A stretch of DNA of 64,000 bases from Microlunatus parietis (GCF_013407955.1 NZ_JACCBU010000001.1:3224001-3288000), one strand, 5' to 3'. Positions 25,998 to 34,599 are shown, numbered from the stretch's first letter. Notes: generated by a model from the sequence alone, not told the origin. Numbers and translations are program-made.

Positions 25998-26351
25998 ATG
26001 ATCTCGAACATCGGACAACGCGGTGTGTTGCCCTGGCGGGGTTTGGTGACAGCCCTGGTCGCGGTGGCGGCGCTGATGCTGGCCCCGGCGCAGGCGTCGG
26101 CAGCGCCGGTCGGTGCCGGCAGTACGAAGAGCACGACAGCGGCCAGCGTCTGCCCGTTGTGCCAGCCCCCGAACGCACCGCCGCCGAAATGCATCCCCCA
26201 GGGACAACACTCCGGTTCCTACTACTGGGAGTACCTGCGCACGAAGACCTGGACCGGTCCCACCGGCCACGGCTGGCGGGTGCACGAGTACCTCATCTCG
26301 GCCGAGTGGAGCCTGATCAGCCGGAAGGTGACCTGCAAGATCAACTTCTGA
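25998..26351 (+). CDS. Small secreted Cys-containing protein
   Basis: A 117-aa exported protein. A signal peptide of about 36 residues (LVTALVAVAALMLAPAQASA-AP) is followed by a mature chain of about 80 residues with four cysteines (VCPLC, PPPKCIP and VTCKINF near the end) and a Trp/Tyr-rich middle (SGSYYWEYLRTKTWTG). The cysteines could form two disulfides. GAGGAGG precedes the ATG by 6 bases, so expression is likely. No family recognised. It could be a small binding protein, inhibitor or bacteriocin-like peptide. Confidence 0.72.
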   Translation: MISNIGQRGVLPWRGLVTALVAVAALMLAPAQASAAPVGAGSTKSTTAASVCPLCQPPNAPPPKCIPQGQHSGSYYWEYLRTKTWTGPTGHGWRVHEYLISAEWSLISRKVTCKINF

Positions 26352-26362
26352 TCCCCCGAGTT

Positions 26363-26400
26363 GCGCGGTACGGGTCTCCTGGTCGTGGCCCGTGCCGCGC
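26363..26400 (+). terminator. Hairpin terminator after the small secreted protein
   Basis: Twelve-base arms GCGCGGTACGGG (26363-26374) and CCCGTGCCGCGC (26389-26400) with one internal T/G wobble and a 14-base loop, 12 bases past the stop. No T-tract follows. Confidence 0.55.
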
Positions 26401-26451
26401 TCATCCCCGATCAGGACGGGGAACGTCCGGAACCGGGTCTATCGTCGACTC

Positions 26452-27636
26452 ATGACCATGATCACGAGTGACTGGCGCCCGCTCGCCAACGGCTGCACGG
26501 CCTGGTTCGAGGCACCGTCGCCGCCGGCCGGGGTGGAACTGGTGCGGCGGATCGCCGGGCTCAGCCAGGCCACCCGGATGCCCGCGCTGGAGGTGCGACC
26601 GCAGGGGGTACGGGTCACGGTGGCCGCCGCCGAGCCGGACCTCGCGGAGGCGATCTCCGCCGCCGCCCGGGATCTGGACCTCACTGCGGACCCGACCGGA
26701 CTGTCCTCGCTGCGGGTCCAGGTCGCCGCCACCGAGCCCGCCGCGGTCCGCGCCTTCTGGCAGACGGTGTTCGGCTACCGAGCGGACGGCTCCGGGCTGA
26801 TCGACCCGTCCCGGCGCGACCCGATGATCATGGTCGGCGAGCTGACCGAGCCGCGTCCGCTGCGGAACCGGATTCACGTCGACGTGGTCCGCCCGCCCGC
26901 CGCCGTGTCAGCGGTCCGGACCGAACTCCGTCGCGAACCGTACGGTGCCTTCGGGGTCACCCTCGCCGACACCGAGGGCAACGAGATCGACCTGGTGCCC
27001 GGCGGGCGGCTGCCGGCCGGCCCGGACACCGCCGACTGGCACACCGTGTTCGGCGCCATGGTGCACTATCCGGTCACGTCGGCCACGACGGCGGCCGAGC
27101 TCGCGGCGGCAACGGTCGCCCTCGCCCACCACGCAGCGATCCCGCTGCTGATCGACCTCCGCCACGACGGGGTCACGATCGACAGCGGCAAGGACGGCTG
27201 GGAGGAGGACCCCGAGCGGTTCACCGAACTCGCCGGCCAGGTCCAGGACGCGGCGCGACGGCTCGGCCTCACCGCCGATCCGAGCCGGCTCAGGTTCGTC
27301 CAGTTCGGCGTCGACGCGATCGACATCCCCGCTGTGCAAGGGTTCTGGGCCACGACGCTGGGTCTTCAGGCCGATCACCGGGACTGGCTGACCGACCGCT
27401 ACGACCCGCGCCGGCTGCTGCCGGTGATCTTCTTCCAGGACCTCGACCGGGACGACCACGAACGGCGGCGGCAGCGCAACCGGATCCGGCTCGAACTCCA
27501 GGTGCCGCACGACCGGGCCACGGCCCGCCTCGAGACCGCGCTCGGAGCCGGCGGACGCCTGCTGAGCGGCGACGGCGACCGGCACGTCGTCGCCGACCCG
27601 GAGGGCAACGAGTTGATCATCGTCGCTCGTCACTGA
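26452..27636 (+). CDS. Tandem DcoH-like/VOC fusion protein
   Basis: A 394-aa protein built from two similar halves. Each half has a segment resembling pterin-4a-carbinolamine dehydratase (in the second half AATVALAHHAAIPLLIDLRHDGVTI, with ELAGQVQDAARRLGLTADP). Each then has a glyoxalase/VOC domain (LRVQVAATEPAAVRAFWQTVFGY, and LRFVQFGVDAIDIPAVQGFW) ending with the metal-site pattern DTEGNEIDLVPGG or DPEGNELIIVARH. The family is known in actinobacteria but its substrate is not. ATG 26452 is the likely start. It overlaps the convergent MFS gene by 20 bp. Confidence 0.78.
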   Translation: MTMITSDWRPLANGCTAWFEAPSPPAGVELVRRIAGLSQATRMPALEVRPQGVRVTVAAAEPDLAEAISAAARDLDLTADPTGLSSLRVQVAATEPAAVRAFWQTVFGYRADGSGLIDPSRRDPMIMVGELTEPRPLRNRIHVDVVRPPAAVSAVRTELRREPYGAFGVTLADTEGNEIDLVPGGRLPAGPDTADWHTVFGAMVHYPVTSATTAAELAAATVALAHHAAIPLLIDLRHDGVTIDSGKDGWEEDPERFTELAGQVQDAARRLGLTADPSRLRFVQFGVDAIDIPAVQGFWATTLGLQADHRDWLTDRYDPRRLLPVIFFQDLDRDDHERRRQRNRIRLELQVPHDRATARLETALGAGGRLLSGDGDRHVVADPEGNELIIVARH

Positions 27637-28894
27637 TCCGCTCGCCGCGCCCTCCGGTGTCCACCAGGAAACTGATCAGGCCCGCGGCCACGGCCCCGAT
27701 CCCCGCCACGGCGAGCAGGACGGCGACGTCGACGACGGCGGCCAGCACCGCCGCGGTCGTGGCTCCGAGCGTCGCAGCACCGTTGCCCAGCCACAGACTC
27801 GCTGCCGTGGCGCTGCCCCGGTGATCATCGGGCAGGACGGTCTGCTGGTACGTGTCGGACAGCACCTCGTACACGCTCCAGGCGCAGGCATTGATCGCCC
27901 GGCCGGCGACGAGGACCGCGAGGACGGCACCGCCGGGCACCAGCAGACCGAGGGGCAGGGCGATCAGTCCGGCGCCGCGCAGCACTGCGGCTACCTTGAT
28001 CATCACATCGAAGCCGGCCCGGACGCGCAGCCGATGGGCCAGCGCGGCGCCGACGATGCCGCCCAGACTGCCGACCGAGAAGATCACCCCGATCATGACC
28101 GCACTGATCCCGAGCGACTCCCGGAAGAACACCACGACGACGGCGAAACAGACGTCGAAGCAGAACAGATAGGCCGTGTCGGCCAGGGTCAGCCACCGCA
28201 AGGGCCTGATCCGGTGGAGGCAGCGGAAGCCGTCGATCACGCTCCGCCACCACTCGGCGAGCCGGCCCGACCGTCCCTCGCGCCGGGCCCGGGACGGCGC
28301 CGCCGACCCGGGCCGGATGGCGACGGTCGCCCCAGCCGCCGCCCACGAGGTCGCCGTCTGGATCAAGATCGTCCACGCGGAGCCGAGGGTCTGGACCAGA
28401 AACCCGGCGGCGGCTGGTCCGGTGGCGCGCGCGACGGCGTCGGTGCCGGCCATCTTCCCGTTCGCAGCACCGAGTTCCGCCTTGGCCACGATCGTCGGCA
28501 GGAACGTCCGGTAGCCGATGACGAACACGACGCCGAGCAGGCCGACCAGACCGGCAACCAGCCACACCTGCTGCAGCGTCAGGACACCGAGCAGGTAGGC
28601 CGCCGGGATGCTGAGCCAGAGCAGGCCCCGCGCGAGATGGGAGACGACGAGCAGTCGCTTCCGGTTCGCCCGGTCGAACAGTGTCCCGATCACGGGCGCG
28701 ACGAGCCACGGGGCGCTCGACAGGGTGCCGATCAGAGCGACCTGGGACGCGCTGGCCTGCAGCACATCCACGGCCAGCAAGGGAACCGCGACCGAACCGG
28801 TCTGGAGTCCCACCAGCGAGACCGACTGGGCGAACCACAGCCGGTTGATGTTGCGACGGGGGCTGGCAGCAGCCACCCGGGACGAGTTGATCAT
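27617..28894 (-). CDS. MFS transporter (drug-efflux type)
   Basis: A 425-aa major facilitator protein with about 12 hydrophobic spans. The first (LWFAQSVSLVGLQTGSVAVP) and the loop FDRANRKRLLVVSHLARG between spans 2 and 3 fit the MFS_3/enterobactin-exporter-like (EntS) branch. YRTFLPTIVAKAELGAANGKM is highly characteristic of that branch. It probably exports a small molecule; no regulator lies next to it. It is convergent with and overlaps the VOC gene. Confidence 0.85.
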   Translation of the reverse strand: MINSSRVAAASPRRNINRLWFAQSVSLVGLQTGSVAVPLLAVDVLQASASQVALIGTLSSAPWLVAPVIGTLFDRANRKRLLVVSHLARGLLWLSIPAAYLLGVLTLQQVWLVAGLVGLLGVVFVIGYRTFLPTIVAKAELGAANGKMAGTDAVARATGPAAAGFLVQTLGSAWTILIQTATSWAAAGATVAIRPGSAAPSRARREGRSGRLAEWWRSVIDGFRCLHRIRPLRWLTLADTAYLFCFDVCFAVVVVFFRESLGISAVMIGVIFSVGSLGGIVGAALAHRLRVRAGFDVMIKVAAVLRGAGLIALPLGLLVPGGAVLAVLVAGRAINACAWSVYEVLSDTYQQTVLPDDHRGSATAASLWLGNGAATLGATTAAVLAAVVDVAVLLAVAGIGAVAAGLISFLVDTGGRGERISDERR

Positions 28895-28962
28895 GGGCAG
28901 ACCTCACCTGGGTTCGCCCACCTCAGTCCCTGAACATGGTGCTGTGCTGTTGTCGCTTCCCT

Positions 28963-29859
28963 TTATACCCCGTTCGCCGCCATCGCCGCGCGCAGGTAGG
29001 CGATCACGTCGTCGTGACCGGGCTGGCGGGACCAGTCGTTCCGGGTCGCATTGACGGCCCATTCCACCGGGGTTTCGTGACCGGTGTCGGAGCGGGCGGT
29101 CAGGTCGGCGCCGCGCTCGACCAGCTTGCGTACCTGATCAAGATCACCGCGCCAGGCCGCGATGTGCAGGGACGAGGCGGGCCAGGGTGGACGCTCCAGG
29201 GCCTGCTCGAACTCCGCCCTGGTGTGGACGGGTTCGCCGTGGGAGATGATCACCCGCTCGAACGGCAGGTCGAGCATGGCGCGCAGATCGGGCAGGGCAC
29301 GCTCCTCGTGCGTCGGAGACATCCAGACCCGCAGCGCCCCGTCGCGCTCGGTCATCCCGTCGCCGAAGACCAGGGTTCCCTGCTCCGGAAGGAAGAGCGG
29401 CGTCTCGTGCCAGCCCCGGACGTCGCGGAACGGGAGCACGCCGCCCGGCAGTTCCCGGCCCGGAATGATCTGGTTCACCTCGGCGACCGCGGGACCGACG
29501 TTCTCGATCATGTCGGGGTCGAAGGCGTTCGGCCCGAACACGCGGCTGCCGAAACGGTCGGCCAGCACGTCGCTGCTCCACCGGCTCCGGTCGTCCCAGG
29601 TCTCGCGAAGATGATCACCGAGCAGGACCGCGACCGCGGTCGGCGGCCGGGCGGCGAGCCGATCCCAGACCACGGTCGCACTCTCCGGCGGCAGCAGCGG
29701 GTCGATCACCAAGCGTTCCTCGCCGGCGTCGGCGCAGACGCTTGTCACCACCTCCGGCCAGTCGTGGCCCTCGCTCCAGGACGGATGCTCCAGACGCCAG
29801 AGCCACAGCCCCGGCGCCAGATCGACGATCTCCACGTTCGGTGACGTTCGTTGTCCCAT
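28963..29859 (-). CDS. Metallo-hydrolase-like domain fused to ankyrin repeats
   Basis: A 298-aa protein. The N-terminal ~225 residues follow a metallo-beta-lactamase-like pattern (ERLVIDPLLPPES, LLGDHLRETW, GTLVFGDGMTE, ERVIISHGEPVH), though the HxHxDH motif is not intact, so hydrolase activity is doubtful. The C-terminal ~70 residues are ankyrin-like (SLHIAAWRGDLDQVRKLVER, then GADLTARSDTGHETPVEWAV). ATG 29859 is chosen over an upstream start because the fold begins there. The combination suggests a protein-interaction role. Confidence 0.68.
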   Translation of the reverse strand: MGQRTSPNVEIVDLAPGLWLWRLEHPSWSEGHDWPEVVTSVCADAGEERLVIDPLLPPESATVVWDRLAARPPTAVAVLLGDHLRETWDDRSRWSSDVLADRFGSRVFGPNAFDPDMIENVGPAVAEVNQIIPGRELPGGVLPFRDVRGWHETPLFLPEQGTLVFGDGMTERDGALRVWMSPTHEERALPDLRAMLDLPFERVIISHGEPVHTRAEFEQALERPPWPASSLHIAAWRGDLDQVRKLVERGADLTARSDTGHETPVEWAVNATRNDWSRQPGHDDVIAYLRAAMAANGV

Positions 29860-29908
29860 CGGGCCAGTGTGGCAAGGGATACCGGACATCCTCAGTCCGG
29901 TACGAAGA

Positions 29909-30775
29909 TCAGACCGCGACGGCTTCCTTGATCGCCCGGATCAGCGCCGTCGTGGCCGGCGGGTCTGGCGGATCGCCGTAGGTGGCGACGTGGATGTGCC
30001 GGATCGCCTCCGGGATGGCGGTGGCCTGCACGCCGGGCCGGTGATGGGCCTGGAGGGCGTACCCGGGAATGATCGCGACACCGACGCCCGCCGCGACCAG
30101 CGCCTGGACCACCACGATGTCGTCGCTCATCGACTGGATCCGCGGTGTGAACCCCTGCTGCGCGCAGATCGCGGTCAACTCGTTCTGGCAGCGTTCGCAG
30201 CCACCGATCCAGGCCGACTCGCGATGGTTCTCGACGCTGTCGTCGGGCTGCCGGCTGAGCAGGTGAATCTGATCACTGCCGACCGGGACCAGCCGGAACT
30301 CCTCGTCGGCGAGCGGCGAGTGCGCGTGGCGGAAGACGAGCGCGGCGTCGATCTCGCCCTCCCGCAACTGCTGCAACGCCTCGACCGGGTGCCGTTCGAT
30401 CACCTGAAGCTCGAGACCGGGATGGGACTCGGCGAGCACGGCGGCCGCCTTCGGCACGATCGTGCTCAGCACGGAGGCGTTGGCGGCGAGCCGGACCCGG
30501 CCGGTCCGCAGTTCGGCCTGCGCCGCGAGCTCGGTCGCGGCCGCGTCGATCCGGCCGATGATCTCGATCGCGCGGTTCGCCAGCAGTTGCCCCTCCGGTG
30601 TCAGCCGGATTCCGCGGCCGACCCGCTGGACCAGCTTGACCCCGGTGGCCGCCTCCAGCCGGGACAGGTGATGGCTGGCGGAGGGCTGCGAGTAGTGCAG
30701 TTCGCGGGCGGCTTCGGTGACGGAACCGTTCCGCGCCACCGCCGCCAGCACCTTGAGATGAGTCAGGTTGAACAT
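29909..30775 (-). CDS. LysR-family transcriptional regulator
   Basis: A 288-aa LTTR. The N-terminal helix-turn-helix is textbook (LTHLKVLAAVARNGSVTEAA, then LHYSQPSASHHLSRLEAATG). The remainder is the two-lobed effector domain (TGRVRLAANASVLSTIVPKA; SQPDDSVENHRES). The ATG at 30775 begins 2 bases from a palindromic LTTR box, so the mRNA may be leaderless. It is divergent to the DHFR-like/CDO-like gene pair, its probable target. Confidence 0.9.
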   Translation of the reverse strand: MFNLTHLKVLAAVARNGSVTEAARELHYSQPSASHHLSRLEAATGVKLVQRVGRGIRLTPEGQLLANRAIEIIGRIDAAATELAAQAELRTGRVRLAANASVLSTIVPKAAAVLAESHPGLELQVIERHPVEALQQLREGEIDAALVFRHAHSPLADEEFRLVPVGSDQIHLLSRQPDDSVENHRESAWIGGCERCQNELTAICAQQGFTPRIQSMSDDIVVVQALVAAGVGVAIIPGYALQAHHRPGVQATAIPEAIRHIHVATYGDPPDPPATTALIRAIKEAVAV

Positions 30776-30777
30776 AG

Positions 30778-30830
30778 ATCAAAGACCTTGATGAGTTCGT
30801 CGAAGAATAGGCATTAGACGTCATCTTCGA
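30778..30830. promoter_or_regulatory. LysR-type operator and second inverted repeat
   Basis: ATCAA-AGACC-TTGAT (30778-30792) is a perfect 5-bp dyad fitting the LTTR T-N11-A rule. A second dyad, TCGAAGA (30800-30806) with TCTTCGA (30824-30830), lies between it and the rightward gene start. Two sites in a divergent gap is the normal LTTR arrangement (recognition and activation sites). Confidence 0.55.
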
Positions 30831-30890
30831 TCCGGTCGATGCTTTTGGCAAGGGCACCGAACGACGGCGCCGAGGCGTGAGGGGACAACG

Positions 30891-31541
30891 ATGAGCAAGC
30901 TCAGGTGCGACATCTCGATCTCGCTGGACGGCTACGTCGCCGGCCCGGAGCAGAGCGAGCAGGACCCGCTCGGCGTGGGAGGCGAGGAGTTGCACGACTG
31001 GGTCGTGCCACTGGCCGCGTTCCGGGAGGGTCACGACAAGGAGGGCGGAGAGGTAAACGCGAGCACCCCGGTGATGGAGGAGGCGCAGGCGAACATCGGC
31101 GCCAGCATCATGGGCCGGAACATGTTCGGCCCGATCGGCGGTGGGGCCTGGAACGACACCTGGACCGGCTGGTGGGGCGACAACCCGCCCTACCACCACG
31201 ACGTGTACGTGGTCACGCATCACCCGCGGAAGCCGGTCGAGATGGCGGGCGGGACGACGTACCACTTCGTCACCGAGGGCATCGAAGCCGCGCTGGGGCA
31301 GGCGAAGCGGTCCGCCGGCGGGAAGGACGTCAAGCTCTGGGGCGGCGGCCAGATCATCGGCGAGTACCTGGCTGCGGGCCTGCTCGACGAACTCGAGCTC
31401 CATGTCGTCCCGCGGCTGCTCGGCGGCGGTTCCCGGATCTTCGACGCAAACGTCCAGGGCATCGAGCTGGAACAGGTCCGGGCCGTCGAGGCACCGGGCG
31501 TGACCCACCTGAAGTACCGGGTGACCCGGAGCGGATCATGA
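30891..31541 (+). CDS. Dihydrofolate reductase-like (RibD C-terminal) protein
   Basis: A 216-aa RibD_C/DHFR-fold protein. The N-terminal ISISLDGYVAGPEQ, the GRNMFGPIGG substrate loop, VVTHHPRKPVEMAGGTTYHFV, the nucleotide-binding LWGGGQIIGEYLAAGLLDEL and HVVPRLLGGG are all present. These stand-alone reductases are NADPH-dependent but their substrates are mostly unknown. It is the first gene of a pair with the thiol-dioxygenase-like gene (4-bp ATGA overlap) and is divergent from the LysR gene. Confidence 0.85.
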   Translation: MSKLRCDISISLDGYVAGPEQSEQDPLGVGGEELHDWVVPLAAFREGHDKEGGEVNASTPVMEEAQANIGASIMGRNMFGPIGGGAWNDTWTGWWGDNPPYHHDVYVVTHHPRKPVEMAGGTTYHFVTEGIEAALGQAKRSAGGKDVKLWGGGQIIGEYLAAGLLDELELHVVPRLLGGGSRIFDANVQGIELEQVRAVEAPGVTHLKYRVTRSGS

Positions 31542-32104
31542 TCACCAAGCGACTGCGGCGGTTCATCGAGGACGTCGACCGAGTGGTTGCCGACACCGAT
31601 GATCAGTACGAACTCACGGCGCGGATCTCCCCGCTGATGGCCGAACTGCTGACCGACGGCTACCGGCTGCCGGACGAGTGCACCCGGCCGTCGCCGGACC
31701 ACAACATGACCTATCCGCTCTACATCGCACCGGACGACAGCTGGTGCCTGGCCTCGGTGGTCTGGGATGTTGATCAACGCACCCCGGTGCACGGCCACGA
31801 GACCTGGGGCGTCGTCGGCATCTACTCCGGCATCGAGCACGAGGTCCGCTTTCTGAAGCCGTCCGCCACCGCGCCGGCCGCGCCGCTGACGCCGGCCGGC
31901 GAGACCCGCTGGCGGGCCGGCCAGGTGACGATCTGCTGCACCACCGACGACGACGTGCACGCGGTGGTGGCCGAGGGCGACGTACCGACCATCGGGATCC
32001 ATGTCTACGGCGGCAACATCGGGACGATCCAGCGCCGGCGCTACGACCCGGCGACGGGTGCGGTGACCTGGTTCGCCTCCGGCTGGGACCCGGTCCCCGC
32101 CTAG
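31538..32104 (+). CDS. Cysteine dioxygenase-type thiol dioxygenase
   Basis: A 188-aa cupin of the CDO/3-mercaptopropionate dioxygenase type. The first cupin motif contains the iron ligands His-x-His in TPVHGHETWGVVGIYSG, preceded by VVWDVDQR; the third His is likely in DDDVHAVV. It would add O2 to the sulfur of a small thiol to give a sulfinate. The ATG at 31538 overlaps the upstream stop. The Cys-Tyr crosslink residues of animal CDO are not evident, as in most bacterial homologues. Confidence 0.82.
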   Translation: MITKRLRRFIEDVDRVVADTDDQYELTARISPLMAELLTDGYRLPDECTRPSPDHNMTYPLYIAPDDSWCLASVVWDVDQRTPVHGHETWGVVGIYSGIEHEVRFLKPSATAPAAPLTPAGETRWRAGQVTICCTTDDDVHAVVAEGDVPTIGIHVYGGNIGTIQRRRYDPATGAVTWFASGWDPVPA

Positions 32105-32344
32105 TGTCGTACGGCACGGACGTCGGCCTGATCACGAGACGGAGTTCCTGCTCCTCCTCGGCCTCCAGGCCGAAGCCGAGCCGTTCGTACAGCCGGCGGG
32201 CACCGGTGTTGATCTTGTCGACGATGAGGTGCAGCGGCCGTCCGGTCGCCCGGGCCTCCTCGATCAGCTCGATGATCAACGACGTGCCGATCCTCTGGCC
32301 CTGACGGGAAGATCGGCCCGCGTCGCCGTCCGGAGCGTGATCAT
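32105..32344 (-). pseudogene. GNAT acetyltransferase remnant with internal deletion
   Basis: The N-terminus MITLRTATRADLP (from ATG 32344) is a typical GNAT start but runs directly, and out of frame, into RQGQRIGTSLI, the acetyl-CoA loop that normally lies 70-90 residues later. From there the other frame continues with GRPLHLIVDKINTGARRLYERLGF, the usual GNAT C-terminus. About 60-75 codons of the middle are missing. This gene is dead. It lies immediately after the thiol dioxygenase, on the other strand. Confidence 0.7.
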
Positions 32345-32574
32345 GACGCCACCGTGGCAAGCCCATCGCCCGCGCGCAACCAGGTTTCGCACAGTCGTGC
32401 ACCAACCTGCGACGTAGAGTCGGGGCCTGGTTCGAGGGCCACCTGTTGTCGCCGGTTCAGGATCCACCGCAGCTTTTCAACCACCGATGCAGGGTTGAGA
32501 TCTCCTGCCCGCGGCGTGCCGTCCCGACAGTCGGCGAAAGCTTGCAGTTGAGTCGAGGAATCTAGGGTCGTCCC
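32345..32574. other. Intergenic region upstream of MarR gene
   Basis: No supported gene. It should contain the MarR promoter. The least GC-rich part is near 32530-32565 (GCGAAAGCTTGCAGTTGAG), with a small palindrome AAGCTT. No clear two-fold operator was identified. Confidence 0.4.
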
Positions 32575-32997
32575 GTGACCGACCTCCCCGACACGCTCGG
32601 TTTTCACCTGATGCGACTCGGCCGCGCCGCGGGTGACCGGTACGCGGACCGGCTCGCGCGGTTGGGATTACGCCCTCTGCACGTCCGTCTGCTCACGGCG
32701 ATCAGGGTTGCGGAACGCGCGCCCCAGAACGAGTACGCAGCGGATCTTGGCATGACCTCGGGCAGCGTGGTGCGGCTGGCCGACGACCTCGAGCGGCTGG
32801 GGGCGATCGTGCGGGAGAGGGATACCGACGACCGACGCCGGCAGTTCCTGGTCCTCACTCCGATCGGGGAGGCACTGCTGCGCAACGCGGTACAGGCGGC
32901 GATCGAGCTCGACAAGGAACTCACGCGCGACCTCTCCGCGCCGGCGCACGCCCGGCTCGCCAGGACGCTCAAGAGGATCGGAGCCACGCTGACGTAA
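32575..32997 (+). CDS. MarR-family transcriptional regulator
   Basis: A 140-aa MarR regulator. The winged helix-turn-helix is clear: QNEYAADLGMTSGSVVRLADDLERLGAI, followed by the wing RERDTDDRRRQFLVLT. The N- and C-terminal helices form the dimer interface. It starts at GTG 32575. It lies 10 bp upstream of an LLM oxidoreductase on the same strand and may control it in response to a small phenolic or oxidant. Confidence 0.88.
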   Translation: MTDLPDTLGFHLMRLGRAAGDRYADRLARLGLRPLHVRLLTAIRVAERAPQNEYAADLGMTSGSVVRLADDLERLGAIVRERDTDDRRRQFLVLTPIGEALLRNAVQAAIELDKELTRDLSAPAHARLARTLKRIGATLT

Positions 32998-33007
32998 CCT
33001 GCCGGGT

Positions 33008-33832
33008 ATGACGACTCCGCCCAAGATCAACTTCGGGATCTGGCTGCCGCTCTTCGACGCCCTGGCCGACCCGCGGCTGGTGGTCGAGCTCGCCGTCGAG
33101 GCCGAACAGGCCGGCTGGGACGGATTCTTCGTCTGGGACCACACCCATTGGCGGGCTCCGGTGCGGGCCGCCCTCGACCCGTGGATCACGCTGGCCGCCG
33201 TCGCCGCCGCGACCGAGCGGGTCCGGATCGGCCCGATGGTGACGCCGCTGGCGAGACGGCGGCCGACGCTGGTGGCCCGGGAGACCGCGGCCCTCGACCT
33301 GCTCAGCGACGGTCGGCTGATCCTGGGTGTCGGGGTCGGCAGCGACCGCTTCGGCGACGAGTACTCCCGGACCGGCGAGGTGGCCGACGAGCCGACCCGG
33401 GCCGCGATGCTCGACGAGTCGCTGACGATCCTGCGGCGGGCCTGGTCCGGCGAGCGGGTCGTCCACCGCGGTGATCACTACACGGTGGACGAGCTGGACT
33501 TCCTTCCTCGGCCGGTGCAGGGCACCATCCCGGTCTGGGTCGCCGGGTTCCCGGGCAAGGTCCGGCCACGCCGCCGGGCGGCCCGGCACGAGGGGTTCTT
33601 CCCGGTCAATCTGCAGCACCCGGACGAGCTCGGCGAGGCGGTCGGCGCCATCACCGCACTGCGCGAGGACCCGACGACGCCGTACGACTTCGTGGTCTCG
33701 CTCGAGGCCGGCACCGACCCCGCGCCGTACGTCGACGCCGGCGCGACCTGGATCCTCACCGACCAGGACCCGCACCCGCTCGATCTCCAGGCCGTGCGGT
33801 CCCTGGTCCGGGCCGGGCCGCAGCGGCCCTGA
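33008..33832 (+). CDS. LLM-class (F420/FMN) oxidoreductase
   Basis: A 274-aa luciferase-like enzyme, short for the class. Features: INFGIWLPLFDALADPRLVVELA, AEQAGWDGFFVWDH, RVRIGPMVTPLARRRPTLVA, LSDGRLILGVGVGSD and WSGERVVHRGDHY. These fit the F420-dependent branch. It is expressed with the upstream MarR gene. Substrate unknown; the reduced length affects only the C-terminal helices. Confidence 0.85.
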   Translation: MTTPPKINFGIWLPLFDALADPRLVVELAVEAEQAGWDGFFVWDHTHWRAPVRAALDPWITLAAVAAATERVRIGPMVTPLARRRPTLVARETAALDLLSDGRLILGVGVGSDRFGDEYSRTGEVADEPTRAAMLDESLTILRRAWSGERVVHRGDHYTVDELDFLPRPVQGTIPVWVAGFPGKVRPRRRAARHEGFFPVNLQHPDELGEAVGAITALREDPTTPYDFVVSLEAGTDPAPYVDAGATWILTDQDPHPLDLQAVRSLVRAGPQRP

Positions 33833-33897
33833 CCTATCGTCGGCGTATCGAAAACCGCATACGGACCGGCAACAGGACATTGCCTTGACTGGAGGGC

Positions 33898-34599
33898 ATG
33901 CCCTCCAGCAGACCCGCAGAACGTCGTTCCCGAGCGACCGCCCTGGCGCTGGCCTTCGCCGGCGCGGCCCTCCTCGGGACCCTCGGCTGCCAGGCACCGG
34001 CGACCGAGTCGGCCCCGCCCCTTCCGGCCGCCCGGGCCACCTCGGCGACCCCCGGGACCGAGACCAAGCCCACGCCGAAGACGCCACCCAAGGCGCAGAC
34101 GAAGGACCAGCGCCAGCCCCGCGGCCAGGCCCAGGGGAAGGGAAAGCTCGGCATCGCCGACGGTGCCGTACCGGAGGGCACGACGGTCTTCGACGACAAG
34201 GTCCCGGCCGTGGGCAAGCTCGATCCGGCCCTGCTCGAGGCGCTGCGCGAGGCCGCCGGTGACGCCGAGCAGGACGGCGTCGAGTTCGTCGTCAACAGCG
34301 GCTGGCGGTCCACGGCGTACCAGAACCAGCTGCTCCGGGAGGCGATCGAGAAGTACGGCTCGGAGGCGGAAGCCCGTCGCTGGGTAGCGACACCGGAGAA
34401 GTCGCAGCACGTGTCGGGTGACGCTGTTGATCTTGGTCCGGCGAAGGCGACGATGTGGCTGGCCGAGCACGGCGCCGACTACGGGCTGTGCCAGATCTAC
34501 GACAACGAACCGTGGCACTACGAGTTGCGGCCCGACGCCGACGACCGAGGCTGTCCGGCCCGCTACGACGACCCGACGGAAGATCCTCGGATGAACTAG
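33898..34599 (+). CDS. D,D-carboxypeptidase (VanY/Peptidase M15-like) lipoprotein
   Basis: A 233-aa lipoprotein. The signal peptide has lipobox LGTLGC (Cys about residue 31), followed by a Pro/Thr/Lys-rich linker to about residue 85. The catalytic M15 domain contains FVVNSGWRSTAYQNQLL, the zinc motif SQHVSGDAVDLG (S-x-H-x-x-G-x-A-x-D) and EPWHYEL. It trims D-Ala from peptidoglycan stem peptides outside the membrane. The linker length fits reach through the wall. No van genes are near, so this is likely housekeeping cell-wall remodelling. Confidence 0.88.
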   Translation: MPSSRPAERRSRATALALAFAGAALLGTLGCQAPATESAPPLPAARATSATPGTETKPTPKTPPKAQTKDQRQPRGQAQGKGKLGIADGAVPEGTTVFDDKVPAVGKLDPALLEALREAAGDAEQDGVEFVVNSGWRSTAYQNQLLREAIEKYGSEAEARRWVATPEKSQHVSGDAVDLGPAKATMWLAEHGADYGLCQIYDNEPWHYELRPDADDRGCPARYDDPTEDPRMN

